Below, piece after piece: positions 8,308 to 17,733 of a DNA stretch of 64,000 nt. Where the stretch lies: contig NZ_PYPS01000016.1 in NCBI RefSeq assembly GCF_003027925.1, forward strand, positions 1 to 64,000. The letters are read 5' to 3'. The notes under the pieces are model-generated. The model saw only the letters and a list, made by a program, of their open reading frames with translations. It was not told the DNA's origin and did not search any database. The stretch is from Micromonospora sp. RP3T (GTDB taxonomy: Bacteria; Actinomycetota; Actinomycetes; Mycobacteriales; Micromonosporaceae). The position numbers were made by a program, and so were the translations under genes. Numbering within the stretch: position 1 is the stretch's first letter; each line of letters begins with the position of its first letter.

Positions 8308-9412
8308 ACAGGACGAGGTCGTCTCGGTGGACGACCTCGCGTTCGTAGGCCGGGCCCAGGGCCGCGGCGAGTTCCGCGGTGGAGCGGCCGAGCAGGCCGG
8401 GCAGCTCCACCGCGTCGTAGTTGACCAGGCCACGGGCCACCGGCGCGCCGGCGGTGTCGACCAGGTCCACCGGGTCCCCGGCGGTGAACGCGCCGTCGAC
8501 GGCGGTGATGCCGGCCGGCAGCAGCGACTTGCGCCGACCCACCACGGCCTGCACCGCGCCCGGGTCGAGGTGCAGCCGGCCGCGCGGCGCGGTGGCGTGC
8601 GCCAGCCAGAACAGCCGGGCGGCCGGGCGTCGGCTGCTGGCGTGGAAGAACGTGCCGGCCGGCTCGCCGGCCAGCGCCGGGCCGGCCAGCGGCGCGGCGG
8701 TGAGCACCACCGGGATGCCGAAGCCGGTGGCGATGCGCGCCGCCTCCACCTTGGTGACCATGCCGCCGGTGCCCACCCCGGCCCGGCCGGCCCCGCCGAC
8801 GTCGATGCCGGCCAGGTCGCCCTCGCCGTGCACCTCGGTGACCCGGGTGCTGCCCGGACGGGTCGGGTCGCCCGTCCAGAGCGCGTCCACGTCGGAGAGC
8901 AGCACCAGCAGGTCGGCGTCGACGAGCGCGGCGACGAGCGCGGCGAGCCGGTCGTTGTCGCCGAACCGGATCTCGTCGGTGGCCACCGTGTCGTTCTCGT
9001 TGACGATCGGCACGGCCCGCAGGTCGAGCAGCTTGCGCAGCGTGCGGTACGCGTTGCGGTAGTGCGCCCGCCGGGTCACGTCGTCGACCGTGAGCAGCAC
9101 CTGCCCGACGGGGTGACCGTGCCGGGCGAACGCGCTCGCGTACCGGCCGATGAGCAGCCCTTGGCCGACGCTGGCGGCGGCCTGCTGGGTGGCCAGGCCG
9201 CGCGGGCGTCGGGGCAGCCGGAGCGGGGCGAGGCCGGCGGCGATCGCACCGGAGGAGACCAGCACCACCTCGCGTCCCGCGCCGATCAGGGCGGCGAGCG
9301 TGTCGACGAGCGCGTCGACCCGGGCGTCGTCGAGGCCGCCCGTCGCGGTGGTCAACGAGGACGATCCGATCTTGACCACGATCCGGCGGGCCGAGGCGAC
9401 TGCTTCACGCAC
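8303..9412 (-). CDS. proB: Glutamate 5-kinase
   Basis: 369 residues. It phosphorylates glutamate to gamma-glutamyl phosphate, the first and feedback-regulated step of proline synthesis. The amino-acid kinase domain shows RIVVKIGSSSLT, LVSSGAIAAG, VPIVNENDTV, FGDNDRLAALVA and GTGGMVTKVEAA; the C-terminal hundred residues (GRLHLDPGAVQAVV onward) are a PUA domain. The GTG at 9410-9412 is chosen because REAVASARRIVVKIGSS is the usual N-terminus; upstream codons run into the promoter region of the divergent gene. It precedes proA in an operon. Confidence 0.96.
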   Translation of the reverse strand: MREAVASARRIVVKIGSSSLTTATGGLDDARVDALVDTLAALIGAGREVVLVSSGAIAAGLAPLRLPRRPRGLATQQAAASVGQGLLIGRYASAFARHGHPVGQVLLTVDDVTRRAHYRNAYRTLRKLLDLRAVPIVNENDTVATDEIRFGDNDRLAALVAALVDADLLVLLSDVDALWTGDPTRPGSTRVTEVHGEGDLAGIDVGGAGRAGVGTGGMVTKVEAARIATGFGIPVVLTAAPLAGPALAGEPAGTFFHASSRRPAARLFWLAHATAPRGRLHLDPGAVQAVVGRRKSLLPAGITAVDGAFTAGDPVDLVDTAGAPVARGLVNYDAVELPGLLGRSTAELAAALGPAYEREVVHRDDLVLL

Positions 9413-9473
9413 CCGACCATTCTGCGGGTCGCGGTCCGCGCGATCGTGGCGCGTTCCCATATCGTGGCAGCTC

Positions 9474-9788
9474 GTGACACCTGACGAGTACGTCGAGGCG
9501 GTGCTGACGCTGGTCGAGCGCATCCCGCCCGGGCGGGCGATGTCGTACGGGGCGGTGGCCGACGCGCTGGCCGAGCGGTCGGGGCGGGCGTCGGCGCGGC
9601 TGGTCGGCTCGATCATGGCGCGGCACGGGGGCGGGGTGCCGTGGCACCGGGTGGTGAACGCGGCCGGCCGGCTGCCGCCGGGGCACGAGCTTCAGGCGCG
9701 GGCCCGGCTGCGCGCCGAGGGCTGCCCGCTGCGCGGGGATCGGGTCGACCTGGCGGTGGCCGCCTGGTCGCCGGAGGAGGGGATGTGA
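9474..9788 (+). CDS. Alkyltransferase-like (ATL) protein, MGMT-type DNA-binding domain
   Basis: 104 residues, matching the C-terminal domain of O6-alkylguanine DNA methyltransferases: IPPGRAMSYGAVADALAERSG holds the DNA-recognition helix region, and VPWHRVVNAAG is the active-site loop. The methyl-accepting Cys of PCHRV is replaced by Trp (near residue 57), the hallmark of ATL proteins, which bind O6-alkylguanine and hand it to nucleotide excision repair instead of reversing it. TATCGT at 9460-9465 is 8 bases before the GTG, consistent with a leaderless mRNA. It is divergent from proB. Confidence 0.9.
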   Translation: MTPDEYVEAVLTLVERIPPGRAMSYGAVADALAERSGRASARLVGSIMARHGGGVPWHRVVNAAGRLPPGHELQARARLRAEGCPLRGDRVDLAVAAWSPEEGM

Positions 9789-9820
9789 CCGCGACCATAA
9801 CGTGAGTAGCATTCGGCTCC

Positions 9821-11206
9821 ATGACAGCTTCGGGCCTGCCCCGCCGGGTGCACCTCGGGTACGCGTCGGGCTCGCTCGTCACCGGCGCGTTCGGGACCGT
9901 GCCCGGGCTGCTCCTGCTGCCGTACCTGACCGACACGCTGGGCGTCGCGGCCGGGCTCGCCGCGCTGCTGGTGCTCCTGCCGAAGGCGTGGGACGTGCTG
10001 GTCAACCCGGTCGCCGGCCGCGTCTCGGACCGGACCCGCTCGCGCTGGGGCGCCCGCCGGCCCTACCTGCTCGGCGGCGGGCTGGCGCTGGCCGTGCTGT
10101 TCGCCGCGATCTTCGCCGCCCCGTTCGGGCGCGGCCCGGCCGCCGCCGGATACGTGGCGCTGGCGTTCCTCGCCACCGCGACCGCGTTCGCGTTCTTCCA
10201 GGTGCCCTACGTGGCCATGCCGGCCGAGCTGACCGCCGACCCGGCGGAGCGTACCCGGCTGATGACCTGGCGGATCGCGGTGCTGGCGCTGGCCATCCTG
10301 GTCTCCGGCGCGGTGGCCCCGGCGGTGGTGGCCGCCGGCGGCGACGGCGTGCCCGGTCACCGCTGGATGGGCCTGTTCGTCGCCGCGCTGATCGTGGTGG
10401 GTGCGGTCGGCGCGTTCCTCGGCACCCGCTCCGCGCCGGCCGGGACGGTCGGGGAGAGCGAGCCGAGCCTGCGCGCCCAGCTCGCGGTCGCCGGCCGCAA
10501 CCGGCCGTTCCGGGTGCTGCTGGTCTGTTTCGTGCTCCAGTCCGCCGGGGTGGCGACCGTGCTGGCCGGCGTGAAGTACTTCGCCGACCAGGTGCTGCGC
10601 GCGCCGGACAGCGGGCCCACCCTGCTCTTCGCCTGCTTCGTCGCGCCCGCGCTGCTGGTCATGCCGCTCTGGCGCCGCGCCGGCGACCGGCTCGGCAAGC
10701 GCACCTCGCTGGTCGCCGCGTCGCTGCTCTTCGCGGCCGGCGCGCTGGCCCTGGTCGCCGCGCCCGCGCTGCCGGCCGCCGGGGTGTACGCGGTGGTCGC
10801 GCTGATCGGCGTCGGCTACGCCGGCCAGCAGGTGTTCGCGCTGGCCATGCTGCCGGACTGCATCGCGTACGACACGGAGCGCACCGGCCGTCGGCAGGCC
10901 GGCGTGTTCACCGGCCTGTGGACCGCCGGGGAGACGTTCGGCCTGGCGCTCGGGCCCGGCATCTACGGCCTGGTGCTCCAGCTCTCCGGGTACGTCTCCT
11001 CGTCGACCGGCGCCGCCGCCGTCCAGCCGGACTCCGCCCGGCTCGGGGTGCTGCTCGGGTTCACCGTGCTGCCGGCCCTGCTGGTGGCCGCCCCGGTGGC
11101 GCTGCTGCGCGGCTACACGCTCACCCCGGCCGACCTGACCACCGCGTCCGGCGGCACCGCGTCCGGGTCCGGCGGCACCGCTGCCGCGCCGGTGGCCCGG
11201 GCGTGA
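9821..11206 (+). CDS. MFS transporter, GPH (MelB-like) family
   Basis: 461 residues with about 12 hydrophobic segments. The loop KAWDVLVNPVAGRVSDRTRSRWGARRPYLL after helix 2 is the GPH/MelB cation-sugar symporter signature (DxxxDPxxGxxxDRT type), and FFQVPYVAMPAELT fits the fifth helix of that family. The substrate is unknown. TAGCAT at 9807-9812 lies 8 bases before the ATG. The next gene, a PLP decarboxylase, starts 52 bases downstream on the same strand and could be coexpressed. Confidence 0.9.
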   Translation: MTASGLPRRVHLGYASGSLVTGAFGTVPGLLLLPYLTDTLGVAAGLAALLVLLPKAWDVLVNPVAGRVSDRTRSRWGARRPYLLGGGLALAVLFAAIFAAPFGRGPAAAGYVALAFLATATAFAFFQVPYVAMPAELTADPAERTRLMTWRIAVLALAILVSGAVAPAVVAAGGDGVPGHRWMGLFVAALIVVGAVGAFLGTRSAPAGTVGESEPSLRAQLAVAGRNRPFRVLLVCFVLQSAGVATVLAGVKYFADQVLRAPDSGPTLLFACFVAPALLVMPLWRRAGDRLGKRTSLVAASLLFAAGALALVAAPALPAAGVYAVVALIGVGYAGQQVFALAMLPDCIAYDTERTGRRQAGVFTGLWTAGETFGLALGPGIYGLVLQLSGYVSSSTGAAAVQPDSARLGVLLGFTVLPALLVAAPVALLRGYTLTPADLTTASGGTASGSGGTAAAPVARA

Positions 11207-11258
11207 GGCACCGCACCCGTCCGCCGCTCGACGCGGACCGTCACGAGAGGAACACCCG

Positions 11259-12731
11259 ATGAGCGACACGGCGGGGACGGGCGCGCTGCCCACGCGAGGA
11301 GTGCCGGCGGCGCGGGTGCTCGACGAGATCCGGGCGCTGCGGTCGGCCGACCGCCCGACGCACGGCGGCCGGCTGTTCGCCTACGTCTACGACCCGGGCG
11401 TGGCCGGCCTGGACGAGCTGGCCCAGGCCGCGTACGCGGCGAGCGCACACGTCAACGGCCTCGACCCGACCGCCTTCCCGTCGCTGCTGGCGATGGAGAA
11501 CGCGCTTGTCGCCGCCGCCGCCCGGCTGCTCGGCGGCGGCCCCGGCACCGCCGCGCCGGACGTGGTGGGCAGCGTCACCGGCGGCGGCACCGAGTCGCTC
11601 CTGCTCGCCGTCAAGGCCGCCCGGGACGCCCGCCCCGAGCTGACCGCACCGCGGCTCGTGGTGCCGGCCAGCGCGCACGCCGCGTTCGCCAAGGCCGCCC
11701 ACTACCTGCGGGTCGAGCTGGACACGGTGCCGGTCGACCCGGTGACGTTGCGTCCGGCGGTGGCCGACGTGGCCGCCGCGATCCGGCCGGAGACCGTGCT
11801 GGTGGTCGCGTCCGCCCCGTCGTACGCGCACGGCGTGGTCGACCCGGTGGCCGGGATCGCCGAGGTGGCGGCCGGGGCCGGGGTGCGCTGCCACGTGGAC
11901 GCCTGCTTCGGCGGTTGGGCGCTGCCCTGGCTGCGTCGGCTCGGCGCGCCGGTGCCGGCGTTCGACTTCGCCGTGCCCGGCGTCACCTCGATCTCGGTCG
12001 ACCTGCACAAGTACGCGTACGCGCCGAAGGGCGTGTCGGTGCTGCTGCACCGCGATCGGGCGCTGCGCGCCCCGCAGTTCTTCGCGTACGCGGACTGGCC
12101 CGGCTACACGATGGTCAACCCGGTGATCGCTTCCACCCGGTCCGGCGGGCCGATCGCCGCCGCGTACGCCACGCTGCGGCACCTCGGTGAGGACGGCTAC
12201 CTGCGGCTGGCCGCGTCCACCCGGGACGCGGTCGCCGGGCTGGCCGACGCGGTGCGGGCGTCGGACGGGCTGCGGCTGATGGCCGAGCCGGAGTCCACAG
12301 TGGTGTGCTTCACCGCCGACGACCCGAAGCTGGACCTGTTCGTGCTGGTCGACGAGTTGACCGCGCGTGGCTGGCACACCCAGCCCCAGCTCCGGTACGC
12401 CGACCTGCCGGCCAGTGTGCATCTCACGGTGACCGCCGCGGTGGCGTCCCGGGTGGCCGAGTTCGCACCGGCGCTGGCCGACGCGGTCGCCGCGGCGCGG
12501 GCCACCGGCCCGGTCGTGCTGCCACCGGAGCTGCGGGCGCTGGCCGCCGGCCTCGCCCCGGAGGAGCTCACGCCGGAGCTGGTGGCCGGGCTGGCCGAGG
12601 GGCTCGGCCTGGCCGGCGGCGTCCCGGACCGGATGGCGGTGGTCAACACGCTGCTCGACGCCGCCCCGGCGGCGGTCCGGGAACGCCTGCTGGCGGAGTT
12701 CGTCGGGCTGCTCCAGCGACCGGCCTGGTGA
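11259..12731 (+). CDS. PLP-dependent decarboxylase/lyase family protein
   Basis: 490 residues, fold-type I PLP enzyme of the group II decarboxylase and sphingosine-phosphate-lyase superfamily. GSVTGGGTESLLLAVKAAR binds the cofactor phosphate, HVDACFGGW carries the Asp that contacts the pyridine nitrogen, and SVDLHKYAYAPKG contains the Schiff-base Lys (residue 251). The HKYxxxPKG form is closer to sphingosine-1-phosphate lyase and tyrosine/aspartate decarboxylases than to GadB. An AGAGGAACACCCG stretch provides the ribosome site before the ATG. The substrate cannot be deduced; the upstream MFS symporter may supply it. Confidence 0.88.
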   Translation: MSDTAGTGALPTRGVPAARVLDEIRALRSADRPTHGGRLFAYVYDPGVAGLDELAQAAYAASAHVNGLDPTAFPSLLAMENALVAAAARLLGGGPGTAAPDVVGSVTGGGTESLLLAVKAARDARPELTAPRLVVPASAHAAFAKAAHYLRVELDTVPVDPVTLRPAVADVAAAIRPETVLVVASAPSYAHGVVDPVAGIAEVAAGAGVRCHVDACFGGWALPWLRRLGAPVPAFDFAVPGVTSISVDLHKYAYAPKGVSVLLHRDRALRAPQFFAYADWPGYTMVNPVIASTRSGGPIAAAYATLRHLGEDGYLRLAASTRDAVAGLADAVRASDGLRLMAEPESTVVCFTADDPKLDLFVLVDELTARGWHTQPQLRYADLPASVHLTVTAAVASRVAEFAPALADAVAAARATGPVVLPPELRALAAGLAPEELTPELVAGLAEGLGLAGGVPDRMAVVNTLLDAAPAAVRERLLAEFVGLLQRPAW

Positions 12732-12752
12732 GCCCGGCCAGCCGCCGGAGCA

Positions 12753-12782
12753 GCCCGGCCGGCGCGTGGGCGCCGGCCGGGC
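12753..12782. terminator. Hairpin between convergent genes
   Basis: A perfect 13-bp stem (12753-12765 with 12770-12782) and GTGG loop lies between the stop of the PLP enzyme and the stop of the convergent secreted-protein gene, well placed as a bidirectional terminator. Confidence 0.75.
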
Positions 12783-12791
12783 GAAGGGGTG

Positions 12792-13742
12792 TCAGCCCGC
12801 GTCGGCCACCGTCACGGTGAACGAGGCGGTGTTGTCCGCCGGGGTGGCGTCCGGCACCGTGATGGCGTCCCACTGGGTGTTGAGCTGGAGCGTGGCGGCA
12901 CCGAGGTCACCCGGCGCGGTGCCCGGCTCGGCGTAGAGCAGCACGTCGAAGCTCCGCTGCTCACCGGCCATGAAACGCCCGCCCGGCACCACGAAGCTGG
13001 TGAAGGAGGCCGGTGCGTCCTGCGGGTCGGTGCCCCAGATCTCCACGCCCGCCGGCAGCCCGGCCGCCTGGCCCCAGAGATAGTCGTGCCCGGCGTCGCC
13101 GGCCCACCCGACGGTCACCGGCAGTCGGCCCCGGTAGCTGCCGTCCTCCTGGCGGGTCAGCGTCGCCGCCCCGGCCGTGATGATCGAGGCGCGGGCCTGG
13201 GTGTCCTGCACGTAGGGCACCGGGTCGCGCAGCGACCCGGTGGTGGAGCGGAACCGCGCCGCGTAGCTGGCCCGGTCGGCGACCTCGTTCCGGCCGTCGC
13301 CGACGTTCACCGAGATCTTGCCGCCCTTCGCGATCATCGCGACGTCGCGGTTCGCCGTGAGCACCTCGAACGTGACGGTGAACTGCCGGCTCTCGCCCGG
13401 CTCGATGTCGCCGCCGGGCACGCCGCAGGTGGCGGTCCGCCGGTTGTCCTGGAGCGCCCCGAAGCCGCACGCCTCCTCCGGGTTCACGCCGCGGAACGAA
13501 CCGGCCACCGGCTCCCGCAGGAAGACGCTGAAGTAGGTGGCGACCGGGCCGTTGTTGGTCACCGTGACCGGCAGGCTGCCGTGGTAGCCGCGCGCGCCCG
13601 GTTCGAGCACCAGCCGACCCACCGAGATGTCGGCTGCCGGGTCGGCGGTGGGCGCGGCGGCGGCCGGAGCGGTGAGCGCCAGCAACGCGGCGGCCGAGCC
13701 GAGCAGGACGCCGGCGAGCCGGCCTCCGATACGTGTCCTCAT
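12792..13742 (-). CDS. Secreted protein of unknown function with two beta-sandwich-like domains
   Basis: 316 residues. A classical Sec signal peptide (MRTRIGGRLAGVLLGSAAALLALTAPAAA type, probable cleavage after APAAAA) is followed by two similar modules that start GYHGSLPVTVTNNGPVA and YRGRLPVTVGWAGDAG. They alternate short hydrophobic strands and resemble CARDB/DUF11-like extracellular adhesive or scaffold domains. Two Cys in the first module (EEACGFG and TATCGVPG) could form a disulfide. The ATG is preceded by GGGAGGACC. No enzymatic motif is seen, and I do not recognise a named family. Confidence 0.8.
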   Translation of the reverse strand: MRTRIGGRLAGVLLGSAAALLALTAPAAAAPTADPAADISVGRLVLEPGARGYHGSLPVTVTNNGPVATYFSVFLREPVAGSFRGVNPEEACGFGALQDNRRTATCGVPGGDIEPGESRQFTVTFEVLTANRDVAMIAKGGKISVNVGDGRNEVADRASYAARFRSTTGSLRDPVPYVQDTQARASIITAGAATLTRQEDGSYRGRLPVTVGWAGDAGHDYLWGQAAGLPAGVEIWGTDPQDAPASFTSFVVPGGRFMAGEQRSFDVLLYAEPGTAPGDLGAATLQLNTQWDAITVPDATPADNTASFTVTVADAG

Positions 13743-13858
13743 CTGGAAGGTCCTCCCAAGGTCCCCGTCACCGCGCGGCGGTCCGCGCGGCGTCACCGGT
13801 AGCACGCGACGGGCACCGATCCGGTTGCGATCTTTTCTGCAGGGAATCCGACAGCGGT

Positions 13859-15058
13859 TCAGCGGTACGTGTAGCGGTCCTCGTCGTTCTCGTGGTTCGG
13901 GTCCATCAGCGGGTCGGCGTCGGTGCCGACCGGGGTCACCTCGGCGATGCCGGTGCCGCTGGCGCTGTTCGTGTTGCGCAGGCCGAACCGGAAGGTCCGT
14001 TCCGCGCCGGGTCCGAGCGGGCCGAAACGGCAGATGATCGGTCCCTTCGGCGGTGCCCCGTCCCGGCAGGCCGACCAGGCGTCACCGTCCGCGACGGTGC
14101 CCACCTGCATCCGCAGGTGCAGTTGGACCAGGTCGGCCGGGACCGCGCTGAGGTTCCGGACCCGGACCGAGATCGTCCCGGTCCGCGTCCCGTCGGCGTC
14201 CGGCGCGCTCCACGTCACGTCGCCGGCGGACACCGTCAGGTCGGCCAGGTGCGGGTTCGGGCCGAACGAGGTGGGCCCGTCCACCTGGTCGAAGCGCTTC
14301 CCGGTCCACCGGTAGCCGCGCCACTGACGTTGCGACCAGTCCAGCGACCAGCCGCCGCCGGGCGCGATGTCCGCCATCTCCACCCGGATCGTGCCGTGGT
14401 CGGTGACCTGCGTGTCCAGCAACCACTCGGGAGCCGTCTTCGCGGACCGGGCGACCTGGCCGAGGACCACGATCCGGCCGTCGGCGTCCCGGTCGAGCGC
14501 CACCACCTGGGACGGGCCGTGCTGGAAGATCTGGCAGCGGAGCAGGGCGACCGTCTCCACCGTGCCGTCGCCGTCCACGTCGCCGTGGACGATCTCCTCC
14601 AGCAGCACGTCGCCCTCCTTCCGGTAGGTGGCGGCGATCCGGGTCGGACCCGCCGCGCAGTCCGGGTCGGGCGTCCACGCCGGCAGGTCGACCCGGGCAG
14701 CGAGCAGTTGGGACCGGCTGATCCGTCCGTCCGGTGCGGCCCGGCTCGGGCTCGCGGTGCTCGGCGCGGGCGTCGTCGGCGGTGGTGGTGGCGACGACGT
14801 GGTCTCGGACGGGCTCGGGGTGACGGTCTGGGCCGGCGTCGGGGGCGGCCCGGTGCGCCGGTGCAACGCCCCACTGGCACCCACCGGGACCGCCACCGCG
14901 AGCACCACCGCCGCAGCGGTCACCACCGTGGTCCGCCGGCGACGCCGGCGCACGGTCCGCCGGACCGCCGCCGTCCCGGCCGGGTGCACCACCGGCACGT
15001 ACGCCGCGCGGAACTCGGCGAACTCGCCGCCGACCAGGATGTCGTCGGGCTCAGTCAT
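13859..15058 (-). CDS. Single-pass membrane protein coupled to an ECF-type sigma factor
   Basis: 399 residues: an N-terminal cytoplasmic part of about 45 residues ([20 protein letters not shown]), an Arg-rich stop, one transmembrane helix (about 44-63), a Thr/Pro/Ser-rich linker, then a large extracytoplasmic region. That region includes FG-GAP-like segments (DVDGDGTVETVALLRC, DRDADGRIVVLG) and a C-terminal beta domain with GAERTFRFGLRN. Its start overlaps the 3' end of the sigma gene by 8 bases, so translation is coupled. It occupies the usual place of an anti-sigma factor, but I see no ASD zinc motif; it may be a sensor or regulator of that sigma factor. Confidence 0.85.
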   Translation of the reverse strand: MTEPDDILVGGEFAEFRAAYVPVVHPAGTAAVRRTVRRRRRRTTVVTAAAVVLAVAVPVGASGALHRRTGPPPTPAQTVTPSPSETTSSPPPPPTTPAPSTASPSRAAPDGRISRSQLLAARVDLPAWTPDPDCAAGPTRIAATYRKEGDVLLEEIVHGDVDGDGTVETVALLRCQIFQHGPSQVVALDRDADGRIVVLGQVARSAKTAPEWLLDTQVTDHGTIRVEMADIAPGGGWSLDWSQRQWRGYRWTGKRFDQVDGPTSFGPNPHLADLTVSAGDVTWSAPDADGTRTGTISVRVRNLSAVPADLVQLHLRMQVGTVADGDAWSACRDGAPPKGPIICRFGPLGPGAERTFRFGLRNTNSASGTGIAEVTPVGTDADPLMDPNHENDEDRYTYR

Positions 15059-15611
15059 GGTGGTTCACCTCGTTCGTGGTGGTGAGTTTCGCCGCCAGCG
15101 CGGCCCGCCCCCGGTGCAGCCAGGACTTGACGGTGCCCTCCGGCACGTCCTCCTGGGCCGCGATCTGCGCGACGCTGAGATCGGCCAGGTAGTGCAGAAC
15201 CACCGCGCGACGCTGGTTGGCGGGCAGGTCGGCCAGCGCCGCGGTCAACGCGACGCGGTCCGGTCCGGGCCCCGGCACGTGCTCCTCACGCTGCCGGTGC
15301 AGCCACGCCTGGGCCGTCCGCACCCGCCGCCACCGGCTGGTCGCCAGGTTCCAGGCCACCCGACGTATCCAGGCCACCGGATCGTCGTAGCGGGACACCC
15401 GGGACCAGCGCGCGAACGCCCGGCAGAACGCCTCCTGCACCATGTCCTGCGCCTGGGCCAGGTCACCGCAGTAGGCGGTGAGCTGAACGGTCAGCGACCG
15501 GAAATGCGCATGGTAGAGACCGTCGAAGTCGACCGGCCCCGATCCGGCCGGGCGCCTCGTGGTCTCCCCGGGCGGCGGCTCGTCGAGCCGCGGCTCCCTC
15601 GTCACTGTCAT
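15051..15611 (-). CDS. RNA polymerase sigma factor, ECF/SigE-like
   Basis: 186 residues with region 2 ([41 protein letters not shown], then [21 protein letters not shown]) and region 4 ([49 protein letters not shown]). Size and motifs fit the SigE-family ECF sigma factors abundant in actinomycetes. GGGGAGGACC precedes the ATG. It is the first gene of a two-gene operon with the overlapping membrane protein; the regulon is unknown. Confidence 0.93.
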   Translation of the reverse strand: MTVTREPRLDEPPPGETTRRPAGSGPVDFDGLYHAHFRSLTVQLTAYCGDLAQAQDMVQEAFCRAFARWSRVSRYDDPVAWIRRVAWNLATSRWRRVRTAQAWLHRQREEHVPGPGPDRVALTAALADLPANQRRAVVLHYLADLSVAQIAAQEDVPEGTVKSWLHRGRAALAAKLTTTNEVNHHD

Positions 15612-15805
15612 CCGGTCCTCCCCGTGAGCATGCCGCCGGCGCGGTCACACCGGTCACACGTCCGGACGCCGGTACGGGTTGCGGCCGTTGCCGTACCGGC
15701 GGGTGGCCGACTGTCCGGTCGGGGACAGCGGCGGTGGCCGGCGGCCGGTCCGGGCCCCGGGCGCTGTGGTTGACTGTCGGTTCGGGGACGTGGAGGGAGA
15801 GTCAG

Positions 15806-16366
15806 GTGCAGGTGCCGGCCGTGCTCGGTGAGCCGATCCGGTTCGTGCTGAACTGGGGCCGTCGCTACTCGCTCTGGGTGTTCAACTTCGGCCTGGCCTG
15901 CTGCGCCATCGAGTTCATCGCGACCAGTATGGGCCGGCACGACTTCATGCGGCTCGGCGTGATCCCGTTCGCCCACGGCCCTCGGCAGGCCGACCTCATG
16001 GTGGTCAGTGGCACGGTCACCGACAAGATGGCCCCGGCGGTCAAGCGGCTCTACGACCAGATGCCCGAGCCGAAGTACGTGATCTCGTTCGGCGCCTGCT
16101 CCAACTGCGGCGGCCCGTACTGGGACTCCTACTCGGTGACCAAGGGCGTCGACCAGCTCATCCCGGTCGACGTCTACGTGCCCGGCTGCCCGCCCCGCCC
16201 GGAGGCGCTGCTGCACGGCATCCTCCGCCTTCAGGAGAAGATCGCCGCCGAGCAGTCCGGCCTCGGTGGCGTGCCCCGCCCGGACCGGCTCGCCTCCCCG
16301 GCGGACGTGGTCCCGCGTCCGGTCGAGGCGCTGACCGCGCCCCCGGTGCGTCCCCCGATCGGCTGA
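15806..16366 (+). CDS. nuoB: NADH-quinone oxidoreductase subunit B-like protein
   Basis: 186 residues. NuoB carries the terminal [4Fe-4S] cluster N2 next to the quinone site of complex I. The cluster ligands are visible as [15 protein letters not shown] and VPGCPPRPE, with [22 protein letters not shown] typical of the family. The GTG start is chosen for the GGAGGGAGA ribosome site and the normal [17 protein letters not shown] beginning; a start at 15734 would add 24 atypical residues. It is separated from the other nuo genes here by DUF2252 and dehydrogenase genes, and there is no nuoA before it or nuoD after it. Confidence 0.93.
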   Translation: MQVPAVLGEPIRFVLNWGRRYSLWVFNFGLACCAIEFIATSMGRHDFMRLGVIPFAHGPRQADLMVVSGTVTDKMAPAVKRLYDQMPEPKYVISFGACSNCGGPYWDSYSVTKGVDQLIPVDVYVPGCPPRPEALLHGILRLQEKIAAEQSGLGGVPRPDRLASPADVVPRPVEALTAPPVRPPIG

Positions 16367-16390
16367 CCCGCTCCGGTGGCGCGGCGGGGC

Positions 16391-16404
16391 TAGCCTGCGG
16401 ACCA
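16391..16404 (+). promoter_or_regulatory. Leaderless -10 element for the DUF2252 gene
   Basis: TAGCCT at 16391-16396 ends 7 bases before the ATG, so transcription should start at or next to the start codon. No Shine-Dalgarno sequence is present. Confidence 0.6.
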
Positions 16405-17720
16405 TGACCGACTCTGCGGAGAAGCGTTCCGCCTACATCGTCGACGTGCTGACCGAGGAGTTCGGTGCGTCCATGGCGATCGACCCGGCGGCGTTCCGCC
16501 GGAAGTTCCGCAAGATGGCCGCCTCGCCGTTCGCGTTCTACCGCGGCAGCGCCTCGCTGTTCTACGCCGACCAGCGCGGCGACTTCGCCAGCGACCGGTT
16601 CCTCGACGACCGGACCAGCCGGGTGTGGATCCACGGCGACCTGCACGCCGAGAACTTCGGCACCTACATGAACGCCTCCGGCCGGCTCGTGTTCAACGTC
16701 AACGACTTCGACGAGGCGTACGTCGGGCCGTTCACCTGGGACCTGAAGCGGCTGGCCGCCAGCGTGGCCCTGCTCGGCTACGCCAAGGCGCTCTCCGACC
16801 GGGTGATCGGCGAGCTGGTGACCGGCTTCGCCCGGTCGTACCTGACCGAGCTGCGGGCGATCGCCACCGGTGGGGACGACGCGATCGGCTCGATCACGTT
16901 GGAGAACGCCGACGGCGTGCTGCGTCGGGTGCTCCAGCAGGCCCGACTGAGCACCCGGGTGGACCTGCTCGCCGCGCAGACCACCGTCGACAACTACGAG
17001 CGGCGGTTCTCGCTCGGCGACGGCGTGCACGAGATCGACGCCGCCACCCGGGAACGGGTCTGCGCCGCGTTCGGCGACTACCTGCACACGCTGCCGGAGT
17101 CGAGCGCCCGACTGCGCCCGGTGGCGACCACCATCAAGGACGTGGTGCTGCGCAAGGGCGTCGGCATCGGCTCGGCCGGGCTGCCGTCGTACAACCTGTT
17201 GCTGGAGGGGCACACCGAGGCGCTGGAGAACGACGTCGTCATCTACATGAAGCAGGCCCAGGTGCCGGCCGTGGCGCGGCACATCGACGACGAGCGGGTC
17301 CGGTCGTACTTCCGGCACCAGGGGCACCGCACCGCCGAGTCGCAGCGGGCGTTGCAGGCGCACGCCGACCCGTGGCTGGGCTTCACCGAGCTGGACGGCG
17401 TCGGCCAGCTCGTCGCCGAGGTCTCCCCGTACGCGGCGGACCTCGACTGGGCCGACGTCAACGAGCCCGAGGACCTGGCCGGGGTGCTCACCGACCTGGG
17501 CCGGGCGGTGGCCCGGATGCACTCGGTGGCCGACGACGAGTCCAGCCACGACCTGGTCGACTACTCCACCGAGGAGTCGATCGTCGCGGCCGTGGACGCC
17601 GACGCCGACGGCTTCGTCGACTACCTGGTCGACTTCGCCCACCGGTACGGCATCCGGGCCCGCGAGGACCACCAGCTCTTCGTGGACCTGTTCCGCAACG
17701 GCCGGCTGCCCGGCATCTGA
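16404..17720 (+). CDS. DUF2252 family protein (kinase-like fold)
   Basis: 438 residues, the usual DUF2252 length. The segment SRVWIHGDLHAENFGTY with a downstream NDFDEAYVGPFTWDLKRLAAS mimics the catalytic loop (HGDxHxxN) and metal-binding DxD of aminoglycoside-phosphotransferase-like kinases, so it may be a small-molecule kinase or pseudokinase; the true substrate is unknown. It sits between nuoB and nuoC-type genes on the same strand, with its own leaderless promoter signature. Confidence 0.9.
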   Translation: MTDSAEKRSAYIVDVLTEEFGASMAIDPAAFRRKFRKMAASPFAFYRGSASLFYADQRGDFASDRFLDDRTSRVWIHGDLHAENFGTYMNASGRLVFNVNDFDEAYVGPFTWDLKRLAASVALLGYAKALSDRVIGELVTGFARSYLTELRAIATGGDDAIGSITLENADGVLRRVLQQARLSTRVDLLAAQTTVDNYERRFSLGDGVHEIDAATRERVCAAFGDYLHTLPESSARLRPVATTIKDVVLRKGVGIGSAGLPSYNLLLEGHTEALENDVVIYMKQAQVPAVARHIDDERVRSYFRHQGHRTAESQRALQAHADPWLGFTELDGVGQLVAEVSPYAADLDWADVNEPEDLAGVLTDLGRAVARMHSVADDESSHDLVDYSTEESIVAAVDADADGFVDYLVDFAHRYGIRAREDHQLFVDLFRNGRLPGI

Positions 17721-17733
17721 GCCGGCGCCCGGC

